DNA from: Candidatus Roseilinea sp.
GTDB lineage: Bacteria > Chloroflexota > Anaerolineae > J036 > Brachytrichaceae
Direction of reading: 5' to 3'
Assembly (NCBI GenBank): GCA_026003755.1
Contig: BPHV01000001.1
Location: 590,393 to 654,392, forward strand
Length of the DNA stretch: 64,000 nucleotides
The notes beneath the pieces were generated by a model. The model was not told the origin of the DNA, searched no databases, and saw only the letters and a program-made list of their open reading frames with translations. Below are positions 9,206 through 20,631 of this stretch, one piece after another. Each line of letters begins with the position of its first letter. The first letter of the stretch is position 1. The translations under genes and the position numbers were made by a program.

Positions 9206-10093
9206 TTATCCTTTGATCGCCCCCATACGCACGCCCTCCAGAAAATACCTCTGGAACGCCAGGAAGAACACGATTGTCGGCAAGGCCGCCAGCGCCGCGC
9301 CGGAGAAAATCACCCCCCAGTCCGTCATGAACTCGCCCTGCAGATTGGCGACGCCGACCGTTAGGGTGTAATTTTGTGGCGTGTTCAGCACGATCAACGG
9401 CCACAAAAAATCATTCCAAAAGCGCACAAAGGTAAAAATGGCCAGCGAGGCCACCGCCGGCTTACACAACGGCAGAATGATCTCCCAAAAGATGCGCAGC
9501 TCGCCGGCGCCGTCCACGCGCGCCGCTTCCTCCAACTCCGAGGGCAGCGTCTGGATGTACTGGCGCATGAGGAAAATACCGAACACCACCGCCGTGCCGG
9601 GCAAGATCACCCCGCCCAGGGTATCCACCAAGCCGATGCGGCGCGTGATGAGATACAAGGGAATCAGCGTCACGTGGACGGGGATCATCAACGTGCTGAG
9701 CAACACCCAAAACAAGAGGTTGCGCCCTGGGAAGCGCCGCTTGGCGAAAGCATAGCCGGCCATGGTGTCGAAGATCACGTGCCAAGCCGTGATCGCCAAC
9801 GCCACGACCAAGCTGTTGAGCATCCAATTTGCGTAATACTTGGTCCCGCCCAGCAAGCGCGCAAAGTTATCCAGCCGAAAGGCGGGGACGAGGATGGGGG
9901 TAAGCGGCGGGGTGCCCGAAATCGGCGTGAACGCATTGGCAAACAGCCAATACATCGGGAACAGGGCGACGACGGCGGTGACGACGAGGACCGCCACAGC
10001 CGCCCACTTGCCCCATGCCGCCGCCCCGTGCGATCTGCGTCGGGGCTGCGCCGGGCGAACGCCGGCGCGCACATGACCGATTGGTTCAATCAT
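9206..10093 (-). CDS. Carbohydrate ABC transporter permease (MalG type)
   Basis: 295 residues with six predicted membrane spans; the first is at about 30-52 (AAVAVLVVTAVVALFPMYW). The EAA loop that contacts the ATPase is EEAARVDGAGELRIFWEIILP near residue 190 (read as EEAARVDGAG plus RIFWEIILP). The length and the C-terminal RYFLEGVRMGAIKG are standard for MalG-type inner-membrane subunits. It is the last gene of a binding protein-permease-permease operon and follows the MalF-type gene by 27 bases. No ATPase gene is in the cluster, so a shared MsmX/UgpC-type ATPase encoded elsewhere is expected. Confidence 0.95.
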   Translation of the reverse strand: MIEPIGHVRAGVRPAQPRRRSHGAAAWGKWAAVAVLVVTAVVALFPMYWLFANAFTPISGTPPLTPILVPAFRLDNFARLLGGTKYYANWMLNSLVVALAITAWHVIFDTMAGYAFAKRRFPGRNLLFWVLLSTLMIPVHVTLIPLYLITRRIGLVDTLGGVILPGTAVVFGIFLMRQYIQTLPSELEEAARVDGAGELRIFWEIILPLCKPAVASLAIFTFVRFWNDFLWPLIVLNTPQNYTLTVGVANLQGEFMTDWGVIFSGAALAALPTIVFFLAFQRYFLEGVRMGAIKG

Positions 10094-10120
10094 CAGAACG
10101 CCGTCCCACGCGCGCCTTGG

Positions 10121-11017
10121 CTAATACTCCACATCGCTGCGCAACAATCGAAACTGCACAACGGCCACGGCAGCGATCATCACAAACAACACGAACGCCT
10201 GGGCCGAAGCCACGCCGAAGTTCAAATCTTTGAAGCCGTTGTTGTAAATCTGGGTCACGATGGTTTGCGTGCTGTTGCCCACCCCGCTCGGCACCATCAC
10301 GTAGATGCGCTCGAAGACCTCGAAGCTGGCGATGGTGTAGATCACCACCAGGTAGAGCGTGGTGGATTTGATCAGCGGCACGGTGATGTGCCACCATCGT
10401 TGAATTGGGCCGGCGCCGTCCAACTCGGCGGCTTCGTAGTACTCGCGCGGGATGCTGCCCATCGCAGCGCTGAACAGCACCACGGCCGTCGCCGGCACGG
10501 TGAGCACCGCCGAGAGCGTCACGCTGCCCAGCGCGATGTCCGGGTCGGAGAGCCAACGCACCGGCGGCAGGCCCACCAAGCGCAGCACATAGTTGGCAAA
10601 GCCCCACTGCGCGTTGAAAATGTAGGCCCAAGTCAGCCCGATGATCAGCGCGCTGGTCACCGCCGGCAGGTAATAGGCTGCCCGAAAGAAGGTGCGCAAC
10701 CGGTGGCTCAGCGGCTGGATCAGGCTGGCCAGCACCAACCCCACCAGGATGTTCGAGGTCACGGTGAACACCGTGTAGATCAGCGTGTTCCGAATCGCGC
10801 TGACAAACACCCCTCCGAATTGCGTGAAGGCGGTCAGGTAATTTTTGTAGAACGGCGTCATCCACCGGCCGCCGCGCACCAGGCTGTATTCTTGGAACGA
10901 GATGACGAGCGCCCACACCACCGGCGCCAGCACAAAGACGCTGAAGGTGATCAAGCTGGGCAGGATGAAAGCATAGCTCCAACCGTGCCGACGAATGAAA
11001 CGACGCAGGCCAGTCAT
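10121..11017 (-). CDS. Sugar ABC transporter permease (MalF type)
   Basis: 298 residues, six membrane spans starting near 15-38 (YAFILPSLITFSVFVLAPVVW). The EAA loop EAAELDGAGPIQRWWHITVP lies near residue 192. It is the heterodimer partner of the permease that follows. The start at 11017 gives the usual short cytoplasmic N-terminus with basic residues (RRFIRRHGW). The context of NamZ, AnmK, MurQ and a BadF-type kinase suggests import of amino sugars such as MurNAc or GlcNAc, but similar permeases carry many sugars. Confidence 0.95.
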   Translation of the reverse strand: MTGLRRFIRRHGWSYAFILPSLITFSVFVLAPVVWALVISFQEYSLVRGGRWMTPFYKNYLTAFTQFGGVFVSAIRNTLIYTVFTVTSNILVGLVLASLIQPLSHRLRTFFRAAYYLPAVTSALIIGLTWAYIFNAQWGFANYVLRLVGLPPVRWLSDPDIALGSVTLSAVLTVPATAVVLFSAAMGSIPREYYEAAELDGAGPIQRWWHITVPLIKSTTLYLVVIYTIASFEVFERIYVMVPSGVGNSTQTIVTQIYNNGFKDLNFGVASAQAFVLFVMIAAVAVVQFRLLRSDVEY

Positions 11018-11095
11018 GGGCTGATCCGACTATAGCAGGGTTGGGAGAGGCGCAGCGCAGGCCGCACCTCTCCCCCACCCCTCATCGTTCGGCGA

Positions 11096-12505
11096 TCATT
11101 GTTCGGCGATCAGCGCGTTGGCCTCTGGCGCAATCTTGGCCATGGCCTCGCGCGGGTCGGCTTTGCCGAACACGATGTTCTGATATTCGGGATGGAACAG
11201 CCGGGTGAGCTTCGGCCAGGCCGGCGTGAGCGGGGTGATCCACATGTAGTCCAGCATTGGCACGAATTGGTCCAAGGGCGGCGCGACCTTCACCGACCGC
11301 CGCGCAGCGGGGGCCAGGTAAAAGCCGGTAGCGGCGGTCTCGCTGGGCGGCACGTCCTCTTGCACCTCGGCGCTGGTCAAGTAGCGCGCCAGATCCATCG
11401 CCGCCTGTTCCTTCGCCTTGTCGTTCGTGGCAGCTACGGCGATCAAGCCGATCGCGCCCACCGTCAGCCGGTTGCCGTTGACGCTGGGGAGCGGGTAGAT
11501 CGCGAAGTTGATCTTGTCCGCCTTGAGTTGTGGGCTGAAGCCGGTGGCGTCCACGATCATGCCGTATTGCTTACTCTTGAAGCCGCCTTTCACGTCTGCG
11601 TCTTTCTGCGAACCGAAGTCGGGCGGCGTCACCTTGTGCACCAGCGCCAGCTCGGCAAAGCGCTTCAGGCCGGCTGCGGCCTTGTCGCTGTCAAAGCCGA
11701 ACTTGCCGTCCACGATCGGGCGCACGCTGGGGTCCTCGTTCATCCACAGCCCCCAGGTGTTGATCACGCCTGGGTCAATGAAGCCGCTGAAGCCATACAC
11801 CTGTTCGCCGTTGGCGCGCCGGAAGGTGAGCTTCTTGGCGGTCTCGACGAATTCATCCCATGTCCAATCTTTCGACGGCAGCGGCACGCCCGCTTCCTGG
11901 AACACGTCCAGGTTCAGATAGATGCCCATCGGCACCACCCACAACGGCCATGCGTACGCTTTGCCGTCTTTGAGCCGGACGGCATCGAGCGTATTGGGCA
12001 GGATATCGGCTTTGTCAGCGTCAGTGAGATAGTCGTCAATTGGCGCGATCAGGTCGTCTTTGACGAAAGCCGGCAGGCGGTCGGACGGCAGGCGCAGCAC
12101 GTCAATGCCCTGGCCGCTCTGCAGCGCGGTAGTGAGCTTGGTGAACCCTTCGTCGTTGGGCGGGTAGCCGGTGATCTCGACGTTGATGTCGGGGTTGTCG
12201 GCCTCAAACTGGGCGATGGCCAGGTCGAAGGGGTTGGCGAATTGATTGCCCGGCGTGTAGCCCAACACCCACAAGTTCAGCGTGCCTTTGTAGCCGCTGT
12301 TGCTCTTGCGCAAGCCACCTTTAGGGCTAGCAGCCGGCGCCTGGGGCGCGGCAGGCGCTTCGGTAGCAGCCGGCGCCGAGGCTTCGGTCGCGGCAGGGGC
12401 TTGGGGGGCCGCCGGGGCCGTAGGGGCAACCGGGGCGGCGCAGGCGCTCAACAGCACGCTCATTGCGCCGGCCAGGCGAATCAAGATTGAAACGCGCTTG
12501 TCCAT
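11096..12505 (-). CDS. Extracellular sugar-binding lipoprotein of the ABC importer
   Basis: I choose ATG 12503-12505 because GAGGAGGAG stands ten bases upstream; the in-frame ATG eight codons earlier would sit inside or before this site. The 469-residue product has a lipoprotein signal (LAGAMSVLLSAC, lipobox LSAC) followed by a low-complexity linker of Ala/Pro/Thr/Glu to about residue 55. The rest is a family-1 solute-binding protein: LNLWVLGYTPGNQF, DINVEITGYPPNDEGFTKL, IDVLRLPSDRLPAF, YAWPLWVVPMGIYLN, WTWDEFVETAKKLT. It captures the sugar outside the cell and delivers it to the two permeases encoded downstream. The ligand is not evident from sequence. Confidence 0.94.
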   Translation of the reverse strand: MDKRVSILIRLAGAMSVLLSACAAPVAPTAPAAPQAPAATEASAPAATEAPAAPQAPAASPKGGLRKSNSGYKGTLNLWVLGYTPGNQFANPFDLAIAQFEADNPDINVEITGYPPNDEGFTKLTTALQSGQGIDVLRLPSDRLPAFVKDDLIAPIDDYLTDADKADILPNTLDAVRLKDGKAYAWPLWVVPMGIYLNLDVFQEAGVPLPSKDWTWDEFVETAKKLTFRRANGEQVYGFSGFIDPGVINTWGLWMNEDPSVRPIVDGKFGFDSDKAAAGLKRFAELALVHKVTPPDFGSQKDADVKGGFKSKQYGMIVDATGFSPQLKADKINFAIYPLPSVNGNRLTVGAIGLIAVAATNDKAKEQAAMDLARYLTSAEVQEDVPPSETAATGFYLAPAARRSVKVAPPLDQFVPMLDYMWITPLTPAWPKLTRLFHPEYQNIVFGKADPREAMAKIAPEANALIAEQ

Positions 12506-12515
12506 GGATTTCACA

Positions 12516-12524
12516 CTCCTCCTC
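12516..12524 (-). promoter_or_regulatory. Shine-Dalgarno GAGGAGGAG for the sugar-binding protein
   Basis: Minus-strand GAGGAGGAG lies ten bases before ATG 12505. This is an extended match to the anti-SD and decides the start of the binding protein. Confidence 0.6.
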
Positions 12525-12536
12525 GTCATGGTGAAT

Positions 12537-13307
12537 TCAAGTGCTGGGTTCAGCCGTCAGGCTCAACTCAGCGTAGAACACGTATTTATCTCCGCGGTAG
12601 TACGATTCCACAGTCTCGAACGGACAGCCGTGTTGCGAGTATGTCGTGCGATAGAGGTGCAGCACCGGGCTGCCGACGGGCACGCCCAGCACCTTCGCTG
12701 CCTCCACCGGACAGGCAGCCGCCTCCAACTGCTGTTCAGCCCGTGTGGGGATCACCCCATACTTTTGAGAGAGCAAATGGTATAGGGATTGGTTGGTCAG
12801 GTCTTCGCGCAGAATATCCCGGCATAGCGTCGCGCTCAAGTAGGCAGTCTCCACCGCCATCGGCTCGCCGTTGGCGGTGCGCAAGCGTTGCAATAGGATC
12901 ACCTGCCGATGACGAGCGTCCAAGCGCAAGCGATGGGCCACCGCCGCCGTAGCGCGCGTCACCGTCAACTGCAACACCACCGAGCCGGCCTTCTTGCCGC
13001 GCTCCTGCATGTCTTGCGTGAAGCCGGTCAAGCGCGTCAAATGTTGCGCGATGCGTGGCGGCGCGACAAACGTGCCGCGGCCCTGATCGCGCACCAAGCG
13101 GCCCTCCATCTCCAGCTCCGCCAGCGCCTGGCGCACGGTGATGCGGCTGATGCCAAAGCGCTCGCACAATTCCCGCTCCGAGGGCAACTGCATCCCCGGC
13201 GACCATGCGCCGGAATCGATCTGCGACAGGATCACCTCCTTGAGCTGGCAATACAACGGCGTGGGATCACGCTTATCCAACCTGCGGATGGATTGCCAGG
13301 TGTTCAT
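12537..13307 (-). CDS. GntR/HutC-family transcriptional regulator with UTRA domain
   Basis: 256 residues. The winged helix is at about 15-80: LYCQLKEVILSQIDSGAW, LPSERELCERFGISRITVR (recognition helix), GRLVRDQGRGTFVA. Residues 100-250 form the UTRA ligand domain, ending in a Y-R-G-D-x-Y-x-F strand (YYRGDKYVFYAEL) typical of HutC-type regulators such as NagR/DasR, which bind GlcN-6-P or GlcNAc-6-P. It is the first gene of the importer operon: the binding-protein start is 31 bases downstream. Probably controls import of the amino sugar and itself. The ligand is inferred from the neighbours only. Confidence 0.93.
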   Translation of the reverse strand: MNTWQSIRRLDKRDPTPLYCQLKEVILSQIDSGAWSPGMQLPSERELCERFGISRITVRQALAELEMEGRLVRDQGRGTFVAPPRIAQHLTRLTGFTQDMQERGKKAGSVVLQLTVTRATAAVAHRLRLDARHRQVILLQRLRTANGEPMAVETAYLSATLCRDILREDLTNQSLYHLLSQKYGVIPTRAEQQLEAAACPVEAAKVLGVPVGSPVLHLYRTTYSQHGCPFETVESYYRGDKYVFYAELSLTAEPST

Positions 13308-13310
13308 GAT

Positions 13311-13318
13311 GTCATGAC
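13311..13318. promoter_or_regulatory. Candidate operator core GTCATGAC before the GntR gene
   Basis: A perfect 8-bp palindrome lies 4 bases upstream of the gntR-type start codon. Read on the minus strand the context is ACTGGTCATGAC, whose left half equals the start of the DasR/NagR consensus ACTGGTCTAGACCAGT; the right half does not match. Weak evidence, listed because of its position. Confidence 0.3.
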
Positions 13319-13357
13319 CAGTTGGTATTGTAGCTTATCCTCAGCCCTGGTCAAGCC

Positions 13358-14536
13358 TTATGCATACAGCAGGGCAAACGCGCGTTGCCGGTGAAATTCC
13401 TGCTCTGACGCGCGCCACGGCGCAACGATCTCGGCAACCGAAGCGCCGGCCTCCAGGCCGGCGCGCGGCGCACTGGTCCCCATCAGCAAATCAAAATGCG
13501 GCGCACGGCCCTCCCAGCTCGCCGGCAAAAACGCGAAATCGCCCGGCGCCATGGTCCGACACGCCGCGACGAGGTGCAAGCCCATCCGCACCGGCGATAG
13601 CACTTCGCGATCCATAACATGTGCCTGAACGCCCCGACACAACCGGCCGGCGTGCTTGCCGGCGCTGGGGATGAACTGCGCAGGCCGGAAGCGCACCCCC
13701 GGCAGGCCGAGCGCGTTCAGCGACTGCGCCAGGCCATAGGCATCCAACCATGGCGCGCCGATCAGCTCAAACGGTAAGGCGGTGCCTCGGCCTTCGGAAA
13801 GCGTGGTGCCCTCGACTAGACAAGCGCCTGGATAGACCGTCGCCGTGCTCACATGCGGCATGGCCGGCGATGGGGGCACCCAAGGCAAGCCGGTATCGTC
13901 GAACCACATCGCCCGCCGCCAGCCTTCCATCGGCATCACAGTCAGGTCGGCGCGCAGGTTGCACTCCGCGTTCAGCCAGCGCGCCAACTCGCCCATCGTC
14001 ATGCCGTGACGCACCGGCAACGGGGCGATGCCGACGAACGACGCAAAGCCCGGTTCGAGCAACGGGCCTTCGACGGCGAGGCCGTTGATCGGGTTGGGCC
14101 GGTCCAACACGATCAACGGCAACCCGAATTCCCCGGCGGCGCTCAGCACGTGGAAGAGCGTGCTCAGATATGTGTAAAAGCGCGCGCCCACATCCTGCAT
14201 GTCGAACACCAGCACATCCAAATCGTTCAACATGGCCGGCGTCGGGCGGCGCGTCTCGCCGTATAAGCTGTAGAGCGGGATGCCGAAGCGGGGATATACG
14301 CTGTGGGCGACCGGAACGGCGTCGGCTTCCGCGCTCTCCAGGCCGTGCTCCGGCGCGAAGAGCGCGCGCAGCATCACGCCGGCGCCGGCCAACGCTTCGG
14401 GCGCAGCCTGCAGGTCAGGCGTCACCGCGGCGGCATGGGTCACCAAACCCACGCGCCGACCGCGCAGGAGTTCTCCGTTTTCTCTGATCAGGCGATGTAA
14501 ACCGGTGATGACCACAGCAAAATACTTATACCCCAA
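13358..14536 (-). CDS. namZ: NamZ-like exo-beta-N-acetylmuramidase (DUF1343)
   Basis: 392 residues. DUF1343 signatures: [22 protein letters not shown] at about 79-87 with the Glu proposed as catalytic, [41 protein letters not shown], and [12 protein letters not shown](A). NamZ of Bacillus subtilis removes MurNAc from the non-reducing end of peptidoglycan fragments. No clear signal peptide is visible, so a cytoplasmic or unconventionally placed form is possible. A start at GTG 14515 would also fit, removing MGYKYFA. It is divergent from anmK with 18 bases between starts, supporting shared regulation. The enzyme supplies MurNAc or anhydro-MurNAc to the neighbouring kinase genes. Confidence 0.88.
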   Translation of the reverse strand: MGYKYFAVVITGLHRLIRENGELLRGRRVGLVTHAAAVTPDLQAAPEALAGAGVMLRALFAPEHGLESAEADAVPVAHSVYPRFGIPLYSLYGETRRPTPAMLNDLDVLVFDMQDVGARFYTYLSTLFHVLSAAGEFGLPLIVLDRPNPINGLAVEGPLLEPGFASFVGIAPLPVRHGMTMGELARWLNAECNLRADLTVMPMEGWRRAMWFDDTGLPWVPPSPAMPHVSTATVYPGACLVEGTTLSEGRGTALPFELIGAPWLDAYGLAQSLNALGLPGVRFRPAQFIPSAGKHAGRLCRGVQAHVMDREVLSPVRMGLHLVAACRTMAPGDFAFLPASWEGRAPHFDLLMGTSAPRAGLEAGASVAEIVAPWRASEQEFHRQRAFALLYA

Positions 14537-14554
14537 TCCATCTTGCAGGCTAGA

Positions 14555-16688
<2,134 letters not shown>

Positions 16689-16702
16689 GGTTGCCCTTTG
16701 AG

Positions 16703-16791
16703 CGGGGAGACAGGGATTCGAACCCTGGGTCCAGTTTTACCCGGACAACCGCTTAGCAGGCGGCTCCGTTCGTCCACTCCGGCACCTCCCC
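16703..16791 (-). tRNA. tRNA-Ser (GCU anticodon)
   Basis: Minus-strand cloverleaf: acceptor GGGGAGG paired with TCTCCCC, long class II variable arm, T-loop GGTTCGAATCC and anticodon loop CTGCTAA with anticodon GCT. 89 nt, no encoded CCA. Confidence 0.95.
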
Positions 16792-16886
16792 AGAGGTCAG
16801 ATCGCTCTAGCCAGTCCGAGGGTCAGCTAGTCCGATCGATGGACGTGTCCGACCCTTCTGGCGGCTTGACGCCTCTGACTTGCCGA

Positions 16887-16974
16887 CGGAAAGGGTGAGA
16901 TTCGAACTCACGGTGAGGCGAAGCCCCACAGCGGTTTTCAAGACCGCCGCCTTAAACCACTCGGCCACCTTTCC
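16887..16974 (-). tRNA. tRNA-Ser (UGA anticodon)
   Basis: Minus-strand cloverleaf: acceptor GGAAAGG/CCTTTCC, D-arm GGCCGAGTGGTTTAAGGC, anticodon loop TCTTGAAAA with anticodon TGA, variable arm TGTGGGGCTTCGCCTCA, T-arm GTGAGTTCGAATCTCAC. 88 nt. Confidence 0.95.
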
Positions 16975-17078
16975 CCTTGGTCATTGACCAAACGCCAGTG
17001 GTGACGTATCTTAGCACAAAATGCTAGAATTCTCGTCGCCACTGCGTGTGGCAAACGGCGAGCCTCAGGCTCATCAGC

Positions 17079-17163
17079 GGGGCGGTGGCGAAATGGCAGA
17101 CGCCGAAGACTTAAAATCTTCTGCTGCGCGAGCAGCGTGTGGGTTCGAGTCCCACCCGCCCTA
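17079..17163 (+). tRNA. tRNA-Leu (UAA anticodon)
   Basis: Acceptor GGGGCGG with CCGCCCT (a terminal G-U), D-arm GGCGAAATGGCAGACGC typical of Leu, anticodon stem GAAGA/TCTTC around CTTAAAA with anticodon TAA, variable arm with GCTGCGCGAGCAGC, T-arm GTGGGTTCGAGTCCCAC. 85 nt. Confidence 0.95.
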
Positions 17164-17192
17164 TTTATTGTGGTCGGCGCCCGGCGCGCAGA

Positions 17193-19289
17193 TCAAGTTG
17201 CAGGAGACGCGCCAGCCTGTTGATCGCTGCAGTCGCAACCGGCGCCTAGCAGCTTGAGCTGGCTATTGATTTCTTGTTCACCCTGCCCCCGACGGACGAA
17301 GATATACGTGCCATCCGGCTGCATCAACCGCGCCTTGACGTTGTCGCGCAGGCCCAGGTCGAGAATCTCGACTTTGATCCGGCGCTTGATGGCGGGATCG
17401 AGGATGGGATAGACCGTTTCGACGCGCCGGTCGAGGTTGCGTTCCATCAGATCGGCGCTGCCGGAGTAGATCTCTTCGTCACCGTTGTTACGGAAGTAAT
17501 ACACCCGGCTGTGCTCCAAGAAGCGGCCGACGATGCTGACCACGCGAATGTTCTCGCTCAGATTCGGCACGCCTGGCCGCAGCGAGCACATGCCGCGCAC
17601 GAGCAGGTCCACCTTCACGCCCGCTTGCGACGCACGATACAGCAGGTGAATCATCTCCGGATCCACGAGTTGGTTCACTTTGAAGATCAGGTGGCCGCCG
17701 CCGTGCCGCAAGTGATGCGCGATCTCGCGCTCGATCAGCTCGGTCATCCGCCTGCGCAGCGTCACCGGCGCGACCAGCAGCCGGCGATATGACTTTTGTT
17801 TGAAGTAGCCGGTCAGGTTGTTGAACAGTTCGGCCACGTCCTGACCGATCTCTGGGTCACAAGTGAACAGGCCGAGATCGGTATAGACGCGCGCGGTGCT
17901 GGCGTTGTAGTTGCCGGTGCTCAAGTGGACGTAGCGGCGAATCTCGCCGTCGGAATCGCGCCGCACGACCATGCAGGCTTTGGCATGCACTTTGTAACCG
18001 GGCAAGCCATAGACCACGTGCACGCCCACTTCCTCCAGCGCGCGCGTCCACTGAATGTTGTTCTCTTCGTCAAAGCGCGCCTTCAGTTCCACCAGCACGG
18101 CGACCTGCTTGCCGTTCGTGACCGCTTCCATCAGCGCCTCGACGATCGGCGAGTTTGAGCCGACGCGATACAGCGTCTGCTTGATGGCGAGCACGTGGGG
18201 ATCGCGCGCAGCAGCGCGCACGAACTCCACCACGGGGGCGAACGAGTCGTATGGGTGATGCAACAGCACATCGCCGCGCCGAATCCGCGCGAAGATGTCT
18301 TCGGAATTGTTCCAATCGTTAGGGATACGTGGGGACAGCGGCGGGTCTTTCAACTCCGGCAGCGGCAAGCGATGCAGTTCCCACAAGCTGCTCAAATCCA
18401 ATGGGCCGGCCAGCCGAAACACCTCGTCGCTGGACAGGTTGAGGTTCTCCGTGAGGATGTCGCACACTTCCTCCGGCATATCGTGCACCACTTCCAGACG
18501 CACCACGCTGCCGAAGCGACGATCTCTGATCGAGCGCTCGACGGTCGAACGCAAATCGTCGGCTTCGTCTTCCTGAATCTCGATGTCGGCGTCGCGCGTC
18601 ACGCGGAAGGCGTAGGTGCCGGCGATGTCCATATCCGGGAAGAGCGCACCCACGTTCGCCGCGATGATCTGATCCAGCCATGCGAAGCAGCGCTCACAGC
18701 GCTCGTCCTCGGCGCAATCGTTCAGCGGGAAGAAGCGGGGCAGCGAAGGCGGCACCTTGACCCGCGCAAAGTGCAAACGGCCGCGCGAGCCTCGAATGAC
18801 GACGGCTAGGCTGAGGCTGAGGTTGCTGATGTGAGGGAACGGGTGCGCCGGATCCACGGCCAGCGGCGTGAGGATGGGGAACACCGTGCGGTGAAAATAC
18901 GCCGTCGCCGTGGCGCGCTGCGCGTCGGTCAGCTCGTTCCAATCCAGGACGCAGATGCCATGATTCGCCAACTCCGGCCGGATCACATCGCACCAAGTGC
19001 GTAGATGCTCGGTTTGCAACGCGCACACGCGCTCGTTCACCAGCGCCAACGTCTGCGCCGGCGGAATTCCCTCCGGCCCTGGCCGAGTAATCCCCGCCAT
19101 CACCTGCTCGCGCAGCCCGGCGACGCGAATCATGAAAAACTCGTCCAGGTTGGTTGCGAAGATGGCCAGGAACTTGGCGCGCTCAAGCAATGGGTGGGTG
19201 GGGTCTTGCGCCTCCTGCAACACACGCCGGTTGAACTCCAGCCAGCTCAATTCGCGGTTGATCAACTGCCCCGAAAGATGCACCGCCGT
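17193..19289 (-). CDS. ppk1: Polyphosphate kinase 1
   Basis: 698 residues from ATG 19289, which gives the standard beginning LINRELSWLEFNRRVL; the longer frame to 19355 adds an unconserved leader that would overlap the divergent prmA promoter. Motifs: NLDEFFMIRVAGL, HPFPHISNLSLSL, YDSFAPVVEFV, LYRVGSNSPIVEAL, KVHAKACMVVRR (His that is phosphorylated), STGNYNASTARVYTDLGLFT, YRASQAGVKVDLLVRGMCSL. It makes polyphosphate from ATP reversibly, at the inner membrane. The length agrees with the family. A few extra residues with two Cys (GAGCDC) end the protein; the last codons lie 30 bases from tRNA-Leu. Confidence 0.97.
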   Translation of the reverse strand, partial: TAVHLSGQLINRELSWLEFNRRVLQEAQDPTHPLLERAKFLAIFATNLDEFFMIRVAGLREQVMAGITRPGPEGIPPAQTLALVNERVCALQTEHLRTWCDVIRPELANHGICVLDWNELTDAQRATATAYFHRTVFPILTPLAVDPAHPFPHISNLSLSLAVVIRGSRGRLHFARVKVPPSLPRFFPLNDCAEDERCERCFAWLDQIIAANVGALFPDMDIAGTYAFRVTRDADIEIQEDEADDLRSTVERSIRDRRFGSVVRLEVVHDMPEEVCDILTENLNLSSDEVFRLAGPLDLSSLWELHRLPLPELKDPPLSPRIPNDWNNSEDIFARIRRGDVLLHHPYDSFAPVVEFVRAAARDPHVLAIKQTLYRVGSNSPIVEALMEAVTNGKQVAVLVELKARFDEENNIQWTRALEEVGVHVVYGLPGYKVHAKACMVVRRDSDGEIRRYVHLSTGNYNASTARVYTDLGLFTCDPEIGQDVAELFNNLTGYFKQKSYRRLLVAPVTLRRRMTELIEREIAHHLRHGGGHLIFKVNQLVDPEMIHLLYRASQAGVKVDLLVRGMCSLRPGVPNLSENIRVVSIVGRFLEHSRVYYFRNNGDEEIYSGSADLMERNLDRRVETVYPILDPAIKRRIKVEILDLGLRDNVKARLMQPDGTYIFVRRGQGEQEINSQLKLLGAGCDCSDQQAGASPAT

Positions 19290-19359
19290 CATGCTGCAAG
19301 ATTGTAGCCGAGCGCGCCTCTCAAGCATGCGCACCACCGCCTTTGCTACACTCATGGCA

Positions 19360-20301
19360 ATGGCCGATAGCCCGCGCTGGCTGGAACTCCGCCTCGAAGC
19401 CGACGCCGAATTAGCCGAGGCAATCAGCGAGGCGATCTTCCCCTACGTTGAAGGCGGCGTGGCTCTAGAGCAGACCCACCGGCAACAACCGGGCGTCATG
19501 GTCGCCGACCGCTGGGAGGACGAGCGCGCCGAAGGGCCAATCATCGTGCGCGCCTATTTGCCCGACGATGAAACGCTGGCCGAACGCAAGCGCAAGGTCG
19601 AAGAGGCGCTCGCCTACCTGAATATGGTGCGGCCCACGCCGCAGCCGGCCTATCGCATCGTCGCCCAATCGGACTGGGCCGACGCATGGAAGGCATCGTT
19701 CAAACCGCTGCGCATCGGTCGGCGCATCCTCATCCGCCCATCATGGATAAACGACGTGTCGTCCGACCACGCCGCAGACCGCGACTTGGTCATCACGCTC
19801 GATCCCGGTATGGCGTTCGGCACCGGCCTGCACCCCACCACCCAACTGTGCGCCGCTGCGATGGAAGACTACGTCCAAGCCGGCATGCGCATCCTTGATG
19901 TCGGCAGCGGTTCGGGCATCCTTTCGATTTTGGCGGCCAGGCTCGGCGCGCGCGAGGTGGTGGGCGTAGACACCGATGATGAGGCCGTGCGCGCCGGCCG
20001 CGAGAACGTCCGGGCCAACGGCGTGGGCGACCGTGTGACAATCATGCATGGCTCTCACGAGGTCGCCCATGGCGTCTACGATCTAGTCGTGGCCAACATC
20101 CTGGCCGGCGTGATCATTCGCATGTTGGCCGAAGGGCTGACATCGCGCGCGCCGCAGTTCATCTTCTCCGGCATCTTGGACATGCAGGCCGGCGACGTAG
20201 TGCGCGCTGCCGAGACGGCGGGGTTATCCGTCCTGGAGAAGCGAGCGATAGACGACTGGATATGCCTAGTGTGCGCCAGGCGCGATGGGGATAGGAGATA
20301 A
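19360..20301 (+). CDS. prmA: Ribosomal protein L11 methyltransferase
   Basis: 313 residues. The N-terminal substrate domain begins WLELRLEADAELAEAISEAI; the linker SDWADAWKASFKPLRIG is characteristic; GMAFGTGLHPTTQLC (about 150) precedes the SAM motif ILDVGSGSGILSILAARLGA, then VVGVDTDDEAV, and VVANILAGVI with the N-P/I-x motif of N-methyltransferases. It trimethylates L11 (uL11) on free ribosomal protein. ATG 19354 and 19360 are both possible; the second gives the usual MxxPRWLEL start. Divergent from ppk1 with about 70 bases between the starts. Confidence 0.95.
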   Translation: MADSPRWLELRLEADAELAEAISEAIFPYVEGGVALEQTHRQQPGVMVADRWEDERAEGPIIVRAYLPDDETLAERKRKVEEALAYLNMVRPTPQPAYRIVAQSDWADAWKASFKPLRIGRRILIRPSWINDVSSDHAADRDLVITLDPGMAFGTGLHPTTQLCAAAMEDYVQAGMRILDVGSGSGILSILAARLGAREVVGVDTDDEAVRAGRENVRANGVGDRVTIMHGSHEVAHGVYDLVVANILAGVIIRMLAEGLTSRAPQFIFSGILDMQAGDVVRAAETAGLSVLEKRAIDDWICLVCARRDGDRR

Positions 20302-20352
20302 CGCGCGACGCAATCGCCTGCATGCGCCGCGCTGCCGTGAGAGAAGCCGGCG

Positions 20353-20620
20353 TCAGGCGGGCACGTTCTCGCGGCCGGTGCGCAAGCGGTAGGAGATGCG
20401 CCCGCGCGTCAGGTCATACGGCGAAAGTTCCACGCGCACGCGGTCGCCGAGCAAAATGCGAATGTAGTTCTTGCGCATCTTGCCAGACAGCGTGGTCAGC
20501 ACCTGGTGGCCGTTGTCCAGTTGCACCTTGAACATGGTGCCGGGCAACGCCTCGATCACTTCGCCTTCGACCTGAATCACGTCTTCCTTTCTGCTTCTGC
20601 TCTCGATCTTTCTTGGCCAT
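20353..20620 (-). CDS. infA: Translation initiation factor IF-1, one base out of frame with its start
   Basis: The conserved body, [40 protein letters not shown] and [16 protein letters not shown], is open from GTG 20580. But the strong Shine-Dalgarno AGGAGGG (20625-20631) serves ATG 20620, which encodes [12 protein letters not shown], the usual MAKKD start. The two parts are out of frame by one: dropping one G near 20584-20586 gives [21 protein letters not shown]-1 is essential and blocks the ribosomal A site during initiation. The simplest explanation is an indel error in the assembly; GTG 20580 is the alternative start. A large hairpin lies in the leader (20629-20704). Confidence 0.9.
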
Positions 20621-20624
20621 TCGA

Positions 20625-20631
20625 CCCTCCT
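20625..20631 (-). promoter_or_regulatory. Shine-Dalgarno AGGAGGG of infA
   Basis: Five to six bases before ATG 20620 on the minus strand. It supports the MAKKD start, not the GTG 20580 start that the open frame alone would suggest. Confidence 0.7.

Noticed and set aside
9374..11035. 553-codon open frame on the plus strand
   Set aside because: It lies antisense to two clear ABC permease genes, is extremely rich in His, Gln and Arg, and has no recognisable motif. A shadow of GC-rich coding.
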